The notes beneath the pieces were generated by a model. The model searched no databases. It was not told the origin of the DNA and saw only the letters and a list, made by a program, of their open reading frames with translations. A DNA stretch of 64,000 bases. Origin: Marinobacterium rhizophilum (GTDB taxonomy: Bacteria; Pseudomonadota; Gammaproteobacteria; Pseudomonadales; Balneatricaceae). The translations under genes were made by a program, and so were the position numbers. Position 1 is the first letter of the stretch, and each line of letters begins with the position of its first letter. Where the stretch lies: contig NZ_CP073347.1 of NCBI RefSeq assembly GCF_024397915.1, positions 5,144,774 to 5,208,773 on the forward strand, read 5' to 3'. Below are positions 18,441-27,034 of this stretch, piece after piece.

Positions 18441-18957
18441 AGTACCTTAAACGGGCTACCATTAATCAGAATAGTGATACTCAGGTATCTTGGTTGTTTG
18501 GCGAATAGAAATGTGAACTCTAAAAATAATGGTTAGCCAGTTGTATTTAATTTTTTTCTTTGGCTTAAAGGCTATTTTTATTACTGGTATGATTGACTTT
18601 AATAGTTATAACTTTGGAGTTCTATTTTTAGGTTTCTATATTCTTCATGGTTGAAGTGTGTTAGTAATGCCGTATGACCGTTTACGACCATAGAAAGTTT
18701 TTACCTATACATTGCTGTTACGGTTGAATATTTTAATGTTTTATTTTATTTTGTATTTATCTGAAAATGTTATCAGTGAAAACGAAAGCATCGTGAATGT
18801 TTTAGTATCTAATGACATGTTTGTTAAATATTTTTGCAGTATATATGGATTGTTCTCTTAAGTATTTAAAATCGCCCTCCAAGGAGGAACTTATTGAATT
18901 TATTTGACTGCAGGCTCAAGTGTTATTTTCTTTGTTGGTCTTAGGAGTAGATTGAGA
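18441..18957. other. AT-rich intergenic region before the lactonase gene
   Basis: About 520 bases of strikingly AT-rich DNA (long runs of T and A) between GC-rich genes. I find no open frame with coding character, no tRNA and no clear repeat. It must contain the promoter of the lactonase gene; GGAG lies 11 bases before its start. Confidence 0.45.
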
Positions 18958-19824
18958 ATGGCGGTTACCATAGTTGATAGCAGGTCCTGCCTTCTTGGTG
19001 AGGGACCCTTGTGGCATCCTGAGCGGCAGCAGCTGTTCTGGTTCGACATTATCGGCAAGACGTTGCTGACCAGGCCCAAAAGCGGGGAAGAGCAAGAGTG
19101 GTCTTTCGATGAATACGTCTCGGCTGCGGGCTGGGTCGACGGCGATAGCCTGCTGATTGCTGGCGAAACCGGCCTGTTCCAATTCGATCTGCAGAGCGGA
19201 AACCGTCAGCCTGTATGCAAGCTCGAAGCTGACAATTCCGTGACCCGCTCGAATGATGGCCGCGCCGACCCTTGGGGCGGTTTCTGGATCGGCACCATGG
19301 GCAGGAATGCGGAACCCGACGCAGGCGCCATCTACCGTTACTACCGGGGCGAGTTGCGCCGGCTTTTTGCACCTATTACCATTTCCAATGCAATCTGTTT
19401 CTCGCCAGATCGACGTTACGGTTATTTTGCCGATACGGCACGGCGGATCATCTGGCGCCAGACGCTTGAATCCAGGAACGGGTGGCCAGCGGGAGAGCTG
19501 GAAGTCTTTCTCGATTGCCGCAAGAAGGGGTTAAATCCGGACGGGGCTGTCGTGGACAGTGTTGGACGGCTTTGGAATGCCCAATGGGGCGCCTCACGTA
19601 TCGCCTGTTACGATGCTGATGGCTCCTTTGTCTCGGCCATTACGTTTCCGGCAGAGCAGATCTCCTGTCCTGCCTTCGGTGGTATCAAACTCGACAGACT
19701 TTATGCAACCTCGGCCACCGAGGGGTTGTCAGGGGAGCGTTTGAAGCAGCTGCCTACTGCAGGTCAAACCTTTGCCATAGATACCAACGTACAAGGACAA
19801 GCAGAATACAGAGTTCTGTTGTAG
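18958..19824 (+). CDS. SMP-30/gluconolaconase-family lactonase, probable L-arabinolactonase
   Basis: A 288-residue six-bladed beta-propeller lactonase of the SMP-30 family. Metal-ligand segments are GEGPLWHPERQ (Glu), TRSNDGRADPWGGFWIGTMG and KGLNPDGAVVDSVGRLWNAQWG (Asn and Asp), followed by GGIKLDRLYATSA. It would hydrolyse L-arabino-1,4-lactone made by the SDR dehydrogenase to L-arabonate, the one step missing from the operon at 6.8-12 kb. It has its own upstream region. A 70-bp triple-hairpin repeat starts 4 bases after the stop. Confidence 0.82.
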   Translation: MAVTIVDSRSCLLGEGPLWHPERQQLFWFDIIGKTLLTRPKSGEEQEWSFDEYVSAAGWVDGDSLLIAGETGLFQFDLQSGNRQPVCKLEADNSVTRSNDGRADPWGGFWIGTMGRNAEPDAGAIYRYYRGELRRLFAPITISNAICFSPDRRYGYFADTARRIIWRQTLESRNGWPAGELEVFLDCRKKGLNPDGAVVDSVGRLWNAQWGASRIACYDADGSFVSAITFPAEQISCPAFGGIKLDRLYATSATEGLSGERLKQLPTAGQTFAIDTNVQGQAEYRVLL

Positions 19825-19827
19825 TTA

Positions 19828-19897
19828 TTAACCCGGCGGGTTAATACATGAAACGGGGATGTTTCATCATTGACCGCAGGCCAATGCGGACCCCATC
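19828..19897 (+). repeat. 70-bp triple-hairpin repeat, copy A
   Basis: Three consecutive palindromes: TTAACCCGGCGGGTTAA, then ATGAAAC...GTTTCAT, then ATTG(A)CC-GCA-GGCCAAT, ending GACCCCATC. A copy with 67 of 70 bases identical lies inverted at 59521-59590. It directly follows the lactonase stop and may act as its terminator. An IS5-family element begins 11 bases further on. Confidence 0.8.
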
Positions 19898-19908
19898 TAT
19901 TCACCCAA

Positions 19909-20933
19909 GGGCACCTCGAAAAACCTCGCCGGCCGGCAGTTCCCTTGAGTAAAATCGACAACGCCTGACTCAGCCACGGACCGACAGCGATGAAGAAGCC
20001 ACGCAGCGCCATCAAGACCGACCTGTTTGCCGCCGACCAGCACCGGCAGAAGATTGACCACCTGGGTGACCCGCTGGCCGAGATCAATATGCACATCGAC
20101 TTTTCCGCGTTGGCCACTGCGGTGGATTGTGTCGCGCCACGCCCGGTCAGCTCGAAGGGCGGCCGACCGCCGTTTCCGACTGAAACGATGGTACGGATTC
20201 TGGTGCTCAAGCGGCTCTACAACCTGTCTGACGAACAGATGGAATACCAGTTGCTGGATCGCATGAGCTACCAACGCTTTTGCGGGCTGACGCATGCCAG
20301 CAACATACCGGATCGGACCACGATCTGGACGTTCGAAAACCGGATTGGTGAAGCGGGCGCCCAAGCCCTGTTCGATGGCGTGGCTGACCAACTCATGCGC
20401 AAGGGCTATATCGCGCGCGGTGGCCAGATCATCGATGCGACGCTGGTTCCAGCACCCAGGCAGCAGATCCGCCGCCACGAGAAAGAGATTATCGAGCAGC
20501 AGGCGACACCGGCCGATTGGAAGCCCGCTCAGCGCCGGCAAAAAGACCTGGATGCCACCTGGACCAAAAAGCATGGTAAAAGCCACTTCGGCTACAAGCT
20601 GTCGATCAATGTAGACAAGCGCTACAAGATCATCCGCGAATTTAAGCCCGACACCGCCTCGGTGCATGACAGTCGCCATTTCGAGCAGGTGCTTGACCCC
20701 TTTAACACCAGCCAGGATGTCTATGCCGATCGCGGTTATGCCAGCCAAGCGCGGGAAGCGTCACTCAAGCAGAGCGGTAACCGCCCCCAAATCCAACGCA
20801 AAGGCGCGCGCAACCGGCCGCTATCCGAGTGCCAGCAGCGGCGCAATCACCGCATCGCCAAGACCCGCGCCCGCGTCGAACATGTGTTCGGCGCGATGGA
20901 TCAGATGGGTGGCATGCTAATTCGAACCATCAT
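19909..20933 (+). mobile_element. IS5-family insertion sequence, right end missing
   Basis: The left end starts GGGCACCTCGAAAAACC, typical of IS5-family termini, 81 bases before the transposase start. The right end is absent: homology to the transposase stops near codon 313 and group II intron sequence begins. The element is therefore a deletion relic. Confidence 0.65.
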
Positions 20934-20982
20934 CGCTGGCCCAATAAGTACTTCGCTGCTGCCGGGCTTTTCACCTTATTAG
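19990..20982 (+). pseudogene. IS5-family transposase, C-terminally truncated
   Basis: An IS5-family DDE transposase. It has VSSKGGRPPFPTETMVRILVLKRL, YNLSDEQMEYQLLDRMSYQRF, the first catalytic Asp in GGQIIDATLVPAP, the second in DIYADRGY-like 'DVYADRGYAS', and the Glu region KTRARVEHVFGAMDQMGGML. After LIRTI the normal C-terminal helix (usually about 25 more residues) is replaced by unrelated residues ending at 20982. The last part is read from the adjacent group II intron fragment in a wrong frame. Transposition activity is unlikely because the right terminus is also lost. Confidence 0.8.
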
Positions 20983-21100
20983 AAGCCTGGCAGAAGGCGA
21001 GCCAATCACGATGTTGAAACCACCGACTGGAGAGCCGTGTGCGGGAGAACCGCATGCACGGTTCGGAGGGCGGGGAGGCTAAGCCTCTCCGACCCCTATC
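20934..21100 (+). mobile_element. 3' end of a group II intron (maturase tail, domains V and VI)
   Basis: A second frame encodes RWPNKYFAAAGLFTLLEAW and ends at 21017, matching the extreme C-terminus of bacterial group II intron reverse transcriptases. It is followed by a typical domain V (21032-21064: GAGCCGTGTGCGG, GAGA tetraloop region, CCGCATGCACGGTTC). Domain VI follows as GGGGAGGC-TAA-GCCTCTCC with a bulged A near 21092, ending CCCCTATC. The 5' intron and most of the maturase are missing, so it cannot splice by itself. Confidence 0.82.
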
Positions 21101-21102
21101 TG

Positions 21103-21156
21103 TTTCTCGATATCATTCCGGCTGGTGATGTATTTGCCGGCCAGGTTAGTAATAAC
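21103..21156. repeat. 54-bp direct repeat, copy 1
   Basis: Starts TTTCTCGATATCATTCCGGC just after the intron 3' boundary. A copy with about five differences lies at 23075-23128 in the same orientation, so the two bracket galM, the dehydrogenase remnant and the MITE. Confidence 0.7.
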
Positions 21157-21210
21157 TAGCCGGTTTGATGCCTGGTTTCATTCTCAATGCTGATCTTATA
21201 GAGCCCGATA

Positions 21211-22281
21211 ATGATAATAGAAAGACAACTATACGCCCGTGATGCGCAATTGGGGGATATTCAGCAGTACTGGCTGAGCAATGACCGCGGCGTCCGTGTC
21301 GGTGTGCTGAATTATGGCCTTACCCTTACCGATTTTATCGTTCCGGATTGCGAAGGCAACTCCGTGAACGTGGTACTGGGCTTCCCGAACTTTGCCACTC
21401 TCAGGCACCAGACGGCTTTTGTTAATGCCACAATCGGACGCTATGCCAACCGTATCGCCAATGCCCGGCTACCGGTACTGGATGAAGACTTCAATCTGGC
21501 CAAGAATGAAGACCAACACCATCTGCATGGTGGTCCAGGCGGTTTTGATAAATGCATCTGGGCTGTTGAAAGGATATACAGCGATAAGGAGGGGGCTACG
21601 CTAACCGCACGATTGCTCTCGGCGGACGGCGATGAGCATTATCCAGGCACGCTGGATTGCGGTGTGACACTACGCCTGGACAATGATAACCGCCTGACGT
21701 TCACAGTGCTAGCCACCTCTGATCGCGCCACCCATGTCAATATTACCAGTCATCTCTATTTCAATCTGTCAGGCCGCGATGACAACAGCATCAAAGACCA
21801 CCGCTTCTTAATTCCCAGTAACCAGGTTGTTGAGATAGACCGTTCTGGCATTCCAACCGGCTCGATTGTGCCGATCAATGACACAGCCCTGGACTTCAGC
21901 CGGGCAAGATCCCTTGAGGAGGCGCTGGCACCCTCTGATCCACTCCTTGCACTGCGCGGCGGAATCGACCACTGCTATGTCTTCAAGTGTCACAATTCCG
22001 CGGAAAATCTGAGAATGGCGAGTGCTTTCTGTGAGGCGACGGGGTTGCAGCTACAGTTGGTTTCGACGCAGCCGGGTATGCAGTTCTATACGGGCCAATA
22101 TCTGCAGAGTCTGGCTGGTCGTGGTGGTAAAGACTATGGCCCTTTCGCCGGCTTTTGTCTGGAACCCCAGCATTTTCCGGACACACCGAATCAACCGGCC
22201 TTTCCGTCGACTCTGCTGATGCCTGGTGACACCTATAAACAGTGCTTCAGTTATCGTGTCGAAGTATTGAAAGGCGTTTGA
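21211..22281 (+). CDS. galM: Aldose 1-epimerase
   Basis: A 356-residue galactose-mutarotase-family enzyme, which interconverts alpha and beta anomers of aldoses. Typical motifs are FVNATIGRYANRIANARL, HHLHGGPGGFDKCIW (catalytic His region), THVNITSHLYFNLSG, and GLQLQLVSTQPGMQFYTG followed by GFCLEPQHFPDTPNQPAFPS (catalytic Glu). No signal peptide is visible. In this locus it could supply the correct anomer of L-arabinose to the dehydrogenase. Sequences on both sides are mobile-element scars, and there is no strong ribosome binding site before the ATG. Confidence 0.9.
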   Translation: MIIERQLYARDAQLGDIQQYWLSNDRGVRVGVLNYGLTLTDFIVPDCEGNSVNVVLGFPNFATLRHQTAFVNATIGRYANRIANARLPVLDEDFNLAKNEDQHHLHGGPGGFDKCIWAVERIYSDKEGATLTARLLSADGDEHYPGTLDCGVTLRLDNDNRLTFTVLATSDRATHVNITSHLYFNLSGRDDNSIKDHRFLIPSNQVVEIDRSGIPTGSIVPINDTALDFSRARSLEEALAPSDPLLALRGGIDHCYVFKCHNSAENLRMASAFCEATGLQLQLVSTQPGMQFYTGQYLQSLAGRGGKDYGPFAGFCLEPQHFPDTPNQPAFPSTLLMPGDTYKQCFSYRVEVLKGV

Positions 22282-22579
22282 TATTTGATCAGCTTGTGAG
22301 CTGTTGGGCATTAAACTGAAGGAGTTCCTTCGTTTGCAGCCCCGCGCGGTACATTACAAGCCAAGCGGTTGTACGCGAATCAATATCCGGGATATCGGGT
22401 GATGTTGTTCGGTTTTGGGCGTGCTTCCCAGGAGCTTCCGCCGTGCGCTCAGGGTTTCGGCATGGTGGCCGTTTCGGCTTGTCTTTCGGTATATCCATCG
22501 GAGGGGCCGTGCCGCGTAGTTGCGCCTCGAGCTCGTCGCCGAACCACCAATTCAGGTCTTCGCCGCAGAGGGCGCTCAG
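22282..22579. other. Intergenic region after galM
   Basis: No gene is recognised. On the minus strand 22289-22600 is open and includes GEDLNWWFGDELEAQLRG, which I cannot place. Given the deletions on both sides it may be a remnant of a lost gene. Confidence 0.35.
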
Positions 22580-22885
22580 TACCGGCAGCTGCGCTTGTTT
22601 GCACGCCATATCGTAACCTGTACCCTGCAGCTGGACAGCGCCGACACGGCGCAGGCGCAGGCGCAGGCCTTGCTGCCGATCCTCGAGCGCAAGGCCGGGC
22701 GGGTGCTGGCCAATGGCTTTCCCACCGGGGTCGAGGTGTCCGATACCATGGTGCATGGCGGGCCTTACCCGGCGTCCACCAATTTCGGCGCCACCTCCGT
22801 GGGCACGATGTCGATCCGTCGCTTCCTGCGCCCGGTGTGCTACCAGAACATTCCAGCGGACCTGCTGCCGGAAGATCTGCGCTAG
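22580..22885 (+). pseudogene. Collapsed copy of the 2-ketoglutarate semialdehyde dehydrogenase gene
   Basis: The sequence encodes QLRLFARHI, matching the N-terminal part of the intact dehydrogenase (DNA near 10741-10770). It is fused directly to TCTLQLDSADTAQAQAQALL and the entire C-terminal portion through IRRFLRPVCYQNIPADLL (DNA near 11675-11940). About 300 codons, including the cofactor site and catalytic Cys, are missing. It is a duplicated and internally deleted gene. Its stop codon lies inside the CTAG target of the adjacent MITE. Confidence 0.85.
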
Positions 22886-23044
22886 GAGGCTGTCCGACAA
22901 TACTCAACCTACTACGAGCTATCTGGATTTGGCTGTTTTTTGTGCTGTTTTTCGTAGAATAGAACCACTATTCGCCTCAAAACACCGCAAAAACCCGCTC
23001 AAACCAGCCGGCTCTCGCTACGGCCAGCATTCTCGGACAGCCTC
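22886..23044. mobile_element. 159-bp MITE with CTAG target duplication
   Basis: Perfect 12-bp terminal inverted repeats GAGGCTGTCCGA / TCGGACAGCCTC flank a non-coding core. CTAG is duplicated at 22882-22885 and 23045-23048. A 4-bp YTAR-type duplication suggests mobilisation by an IS5-like or similar DDE transposase in trans; the element encodes no protein. Confidence 0.75.
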
Positions 23045-23074
23045 CTAGTTCGCCCGCGCAGCAGATTCCCACCA

Positions 23075-23128
23075 TTTCTCGATTTCATTCCGGCTGATGA
23101 TGGATTTGCCGGCCAGGTTACTAATCAC
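23075..23128. repeat. 54-bp direct repeat, copy 2
   Basis: Homologous to 21103-21156. On the minus strand this copy continues an open frame reading SNLAGKSIISRNEIEKWW and stopping at 23049, suggesting the C-terminus of an unidentified gene. The repeat ends just after the stop of the MocR-type gene. Confidence 0.6.
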
Positions 23129-23129
23129 T

Positions 23130-24548
23130 TCACACCAGCAGCGCTTTCATCGGTGGACCTTCGTTCAGCAGTGTTTTCAGGCGCTGCAGCGCAAGCTGCA
23201 GCAACTCCCGTGTGGGCGGCGGCGTGATGCAGATGCGTACCGCCTGGGGCGCCGGCTGGCTGCCCACGCAGAAGGGTTCGGCACCAATCAGGGTGACACC
23301 GCTCTCCGCGGCCTGCTGCACGAAATCGACTGCCCGCCAGGGGTCGGGCAATAGCAGCCAGGCATGCAGACCACAGGGGTGGTAATTCAGTTCATATCCT
23401 TGCAGGCATTCAAGCATGAGCTGTTGGCGGGCTGCCAGTTCCTGCCATTGCCAGGCGATGAGGCTGTCGGCCATGCCGGACTCGAACCATTCGCAGGCGA
23501 TGGCCCCCGGCAGGCTGGCGGTGGCCCAGCACTGGGCCCGCAGCCCGGCGCCGAGCTGTGTCATCAGGCTGGCCGGCGCGCGCAGGGCGCCAAAACGCAG
23601 GCCCCCGGCCAGGATCTTCGAAACGCTGAAAATGTACAGTGAGCGCTCCGGCGCCAGCTGGTAAAAAGCCTGGCCGCGATGCTCCGGGGCGACGTACTGC
23701 ACCCCATCCTCCAGCAGCAGCAGGTCATGGCGCCGGGCCACCGCGACGATGGCTTCGCGCCGGGCCTGGCTCATCTGTGCCCCGGTGGGGTTGTTGTGCT
23801 CGGGCATCAGGTACAGCAGGCGGATGCGCTGTTGCTGGCAGAGCCTGTCCAGCGCATCCGGGCGCATACCCTGGGCATCCATCGGCACGGCCAGGTGCTT
23901 GAGTCCCAGCTGGCGGGCGGCGGCGATCATGCCGGGGTAGGTCAGGGCATCGGAAGCCACGGCTTCGCCGGGGCGTACCAGCACCTGCAGCGCCAGGAAG
24001 TCGGCGTGCTGGCCGCCGTCGGTCAGCACCAGCTCGTCGGCCGCCATGGGCAGGCCCTGGGCGCTGAGCCAGCGGGCAAGGCTCGCCCGCTGTGCGGCAT
24101 TGCCCTGTTCGGGCTGGTAATTCAGTGCCGTCAGCACCACGTCGGAGTTGCTGGCCAGGCGTTCCATCAGGGCGGACAGCTGCTGCTGGCGCAGCGGCGT
24201 CTCGATCGGGGTGCTCAGTGACAGGTCAATGCTGTTCTGGTCGGCGGCGGACAGGTGACGAAAGCCGGACGCCGGTGCCTGCTGCGCCCGCACCCGGGTG
24301 CCACTGCCGATCCGGGCCTCCACCAGGCCGCGGCGTTCCGCCTCGCGGTAGGCGCGGGTGACGGTGCCAACGGTCACCTGCAGTGCGTCCGCCAGCAGGC
24401 GCTGCGGTGGCAGGCGGTCGCCGGGTTTGAGGCTGCCGTCGGCAATATCGCCGGCCAGCTGATCGACCAGGGCCTTGTAGAGCGGGCCTTTGCGGTCGGG
24501 TTCTGGCAGCCAGTGGCAGCGCGCGCGTGCGCGGTCCTGAACAGTCAT
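23130..24548 (-). CDS. MocR-type (GntR-HTH plus aminotransferase) regulator
   Basis: A 472-residue regulator of the MocR/PdxR family. The N-terminal GntR winged helix (about residues 18-85) has GPLYKALVDQLAGDIADGSL, then LKPGDRLPPQRLLADALQVT and VGTVTRAYREAERRGLV. The rest is a fold-type I aminotransferase domain with YLMPEHNNPTGAQMS and the PLP lysine in IFSVSKILAGGLRFGAL. Start ATG at 24548 follows GGAGAAG. It is divergent from a LysE-family exporter, which it probably controls in response to an amino compound. An upstream frame to 24677 lacks a binding site. Confidence 0.87.
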   Translation of the reverse strand: MTVQDRARARCHWLPEPDRKGPLYKALVDQLAGDIADGSLKPGDRLPPQRLLADALQVTVGTVTRAYREAERRGLVEARIGSGTRVRAQQAPASGFRHLSAADQNSIDLSLSTPIETPLRQQQLSALMERLASNSDVVLTALNYQPEQGNAAQRASLARWLSAQGLPMAADELVLTDGGQHADFLALQVLVRPGEAVASDALTYPGMIAAARQLGLKHLAVPMDAQGMRPDALDRLCQQQRIRLLYLMPEHNNPTGAQMSQARREAIVAVARRHDLLLLEDGVQYVAPEHRGQAFYQLAPERSLYIFSVSKILAGGLRFGALRAPASLMTQLGAGLRAQCWATASLPGAIACEWFESGMADSLIAWQWQELAARQQLMLECLQGYELNYHPCGLHAWLLLPDPWRAVDFVQQAAESGVTLIGAEPFCVGSQPAPQAVRICITPPPTRELLQLALQRLKTLLNEGPPMKALLV

Positions 24549-24813
24549 GGTCTTCTCCGGCGGGGCATTCTGTTGGGGGCCGTTTTGTCGGGGGTGCAAT
24601 TGATTGTATGCGTGACAAAATCGTAATTGAACCCTCAGTGTCGCTGGATAATACTGTCTTCTGTCGAATTTTTTCAATATTAATGGCGGTTTGGTGTTAA
24701 TTGTATCCGTACAATTTCACCGGTCGACCCATAAAGCCGAGGTGCGCCATGCGGCCCGTCCGATTGCCCTGTTTTGAAAAGCTCTGCTCCCCGTGCAGCC
24801 GGGAGGTATTCGC

Positions 24814-25437
24814 ATGAGTGTGTCGGCGGCTGAACTGCTGGCGCTGACCGGCCCGATGATGCTGTTTGCCTTCAGCATGTCCGCTACGCCCGGCCCGAAT
24901 AACATGATGCTCACCGCCTCCGGTGCGCTCTACGGCTTTCGCCGCACCTTGCCCCACATGCTGGGTATCTCCATCGGGGTGATGGTACTGATGATGGCCG
25001 TGGCGATGGGACTGAACGCGGTGTTCTTGCAATGGCCGGCCCTGCAGCAGGGGCTCAAGCTGGTGGGCAGCCTCTACCTGCTCTGGCTGGCCTGGAAGAT
25101 CGCCACGGCGCCTGCGCCGGATCGGCTCGGTGTTGCGGCCGATGGCTCGGGGCCGCTGACGTTCTGGCAGGCGGCGGCTTTCCAGTTCGCCAACCCCAAG
25201 GCCTGGGTGATGGCGATCAGCGGCATCGCCTCCTTTACCCTGAGCGGCGACGCTTTCATTGCCTCGGTGGTGGTGGTGATCGGGGTGATGGGACTGGTGA
25301 ACCTGCCGTCGATTGCGCTCTGGGCCGGGTTCGGGGTGGCGCTGGGGCGACGTCTGAAAACCCCCATGCACTGGCGGCTGTTCAACCTGGTGATGGGCGG
25401 GCTGACGGCGGCCTGTGTCAGCCTGATTCTGCTGTGA
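24814..25437 (+). CDS. LysE/RhtB-family exporter
   Basis: A 207-residue membrane protein with about six helices. It has the family signature FAFSMSATPGPNNMMLTASGA near residue 20, then LPHMLGISIGVMVLMM, KLVGSLYLLWLAWKI and AAAFQFANPKAWVMAISG. Members export amino acids or their derivatives. GGGAGG lies 7 bases before the ATG. It is transcribed divergently from the MocR-type regulator, and a shared terminator separates it from pyruvate kinase. Confidence 0.88.
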   Translation: MSVSAAELLALTGPMMLFAFSMSATPGPNNMMLTASGALYGFRRTLPHMLGISIGVMVLMMAVAMGLNAVFLQWPALQQGLKLVGSLYLLWLAWKIATAPAPDRLGVAADGSGPLTFWQAAAFQFANPKAWVMAISGIASFTLSGDAFIASVVVVIGVMGLVNLPSIALWAGFGVALGRRLKTPMHWRLFNLVMGGLTAACVSLILL

Positions 25438-25442
25438 CAAGG

Positions 25443-25469
25443 CCGCCACCGTGCAGTGCGCGGTGGCGG
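25443..25469. terminator. Bidirectional terminator between exporter and pyruvate kinase genes
   Basis: CCGCCACCG and CGGTGGCGG form a 9-bp stem with a 9-base loop in the 47-base gap between convergent genes. Confidence 0.7.
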
Positions 25470-25484
25470 TTTGCGGGGAGCGGC

Positions 25485-26930
25485 TTAGTGAATTGGCTGG
25501 CCGACTCTTACCAGTTTCAAGGTGTTGGTGCCGCCGTGCACGTTCATGTAGTCCCCCTTGGTGATCAGCACCAGGTCGCCATCGGCCACCACATCCAGCT
25601 CCTTGAGGGCATCCACGGCCTGCTGGTTGATCTGGTCGTTCGACAGGACGGACAGGTCGTAGGCCAGCGGGTTCACACCGCGGAACAGCGCTACGCGACG
25701 CAGGGTTTCGCCGCTGGGCGCCAGCGCGAAGATCGGCAGTGACGAGCTCATGCGGGACATCAGCAGCGGTGTGGCACCGGTGGCCGTCATGCAGACCAGG
25801 GCCTTGACCCCCACCAGGTGGTTGGCGGCGTACATGGCGGCCAGGCCGATGGTTTCGTCGATCTGGGTGAACTCCTGGTTGATGCGGTGTTTTGAGCTGT
25901 GCATGCTCGGGTGCTTTTCGGCACCGTTGATCACACGCACCATGGCTTCCACTGTTTCCACCGGGTAGTCGCCGGCGGCGGTTTCGGCCGACAGCATCAC
26001 CGCATCGGTGCCATCGAACACGGCATTGGCCACGTCTGAAACCTCGGCGCGGGTCGGCATCGGGCTGCTGATCATGGACTCCATCATCTGGGTGGCGGTG
26101 ATCACGATCTTGTTGCGCTTGCGGGCGCGCTCGATGATCTGCTTCTGCACGCCAATCAGCTCGGCATCGCCGATTTCCACGCCCAGGTCACCGCGCGCCA
26201 CCATCACGCCGTTGGATGCATCGATAATGCCGTCCAGCACCTCGGTGCTGCTGACCGCCTCGGCCCGTTCAACCTTGGCGATGATACCGGCCTTGCTGCC
26301 GGTGGCTTCGAGCAGGTCGCGGGCATAGCGGATATCGTCGCCGCTGCGGGGGAAGGACACGGCCAGGTAGTCCACGCCGATCTTTGCCGCCGCCAGGATA
26401 TCGGCCTTGTCCTTGTCGGTCAGGGCTTCTGCCGAGAGGCCGCCGCCCTGGCGGTTAATGCCCTTGTTGTTGGACAGCTTGCCGCCGATCTGCACTTGGG
26501 TGTGGATTTCGCGGCCCTGCACGCCGCTGACTTCCAGCACCAGGCGGCCGTCATCCAGCAGCAGGATATCGCCGGCGCTGCAGTCATCCACCAGTTCCTT
26601 GTAGTCGATACCGACCCGCTGCTGGTTGCCGGCATCTTTCGCCAGGGCCGCATCCAGGATAAAACTGTCGCCGGCGGCCAGGCATACCGGGCCTTCGGCA
26701 AAGCGGGAGATACGAATCTTGGGGCCCTGCAGGTCGCCCAGGATGGCGACATAGCGGCCCTGGGCGCGGGCAGTTTCGCGCACCCGGTCAGCCCGCAGCT
26801 GGTGTTCTTCGGCGGTGCCGTGGGAGAAGTTGAGCCGTACCACGTCGACGCCGGCCTTGACCAGGCGGGCGATTTGTTCCGGGGTTTCGCTGGATGGGCC
26901 TAGGGTCGCAACTATCTTGGTTCTTCTCAC
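25485..26930 (-). CDS. pyk: Pyruvate kinase
   Basis: A 481-residue pyruvate kinase, converting phosphoenolpyruvate and ADP to pyruvate and ATP. It starts MRRTKIVATLGPSSETPEQI from GTG. It has VRLNFSHGTAEEH, ILGDLQGPKIRISRF, the active-site lysine region GIIAKVERAEAVSSTEVLDG, NGVMVARGDLGVEIG, and TATQMMESMISSPMPTRAEV with NAVFDGTDAVMLSAETAAG. The C-terminal domain is complete and length is standard for the PykA-like type. It is divergent from cdaR, 174 bases away. Confidence 0.95.
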   Translation of the reverse strand: MRRTKIVATLGPSSETPEQIARLVKAGVDVVRLNFSHGTAEEHQLRADRVRETARAQGRYVAILGDLQGPKIRISRFAEGPVCLAAGDSFILDAALAKDAGNQQRVGIDYKELVDDCSAGDILLLDDGRLVLEVSGVQGREIHTQVQIGGKLSNNKGINRQGGGLSAEALTDKDKADILAAAKIGVDYLAVSFPRSGDDIRYARDLLEATGSKAGIIAKVERAEAVSSTEVLDGIIDASNGVMVARGDLGVEIGDAELIGVQKQIIERARKRNKIVITATQMMESMISSPMPTRAEVSDVANAVFDGTDAVMLSAETAAGDYPVETVEAMVRVINGAEKHPSMHSSKHRINQEFTQIDETIGLAAMYAANHLVGVKALVCMTATGATPLLMSRMSSSLPIFALAPSGETLRRVALFRGVNPLAYDLSVLSNDQINQQAVDALKELDVVADGDLVLITKGDYMNVHGGTNTLKLVRVGQPIH

Positions 26931-27034
26931 TGGAGCACCTGCGCTGTGGATTCGGACTGCGTTAATTATTACCGCTGCTGTGTTACAGGGCTTCGTTCAG
27001 GCGCCAGAAAAAAAGCACGCCGGCGGCTTGTTTT

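Noticed and set aside
22289..22900. A 203-codon open frame on the minus strand between galM and the MITE
   Set aside because: Half of it is antisense to the dehydrogenase remnant; the rest (GEDLNWWFGDELEAQLRG region) could be a relic but matches no family I recognise.
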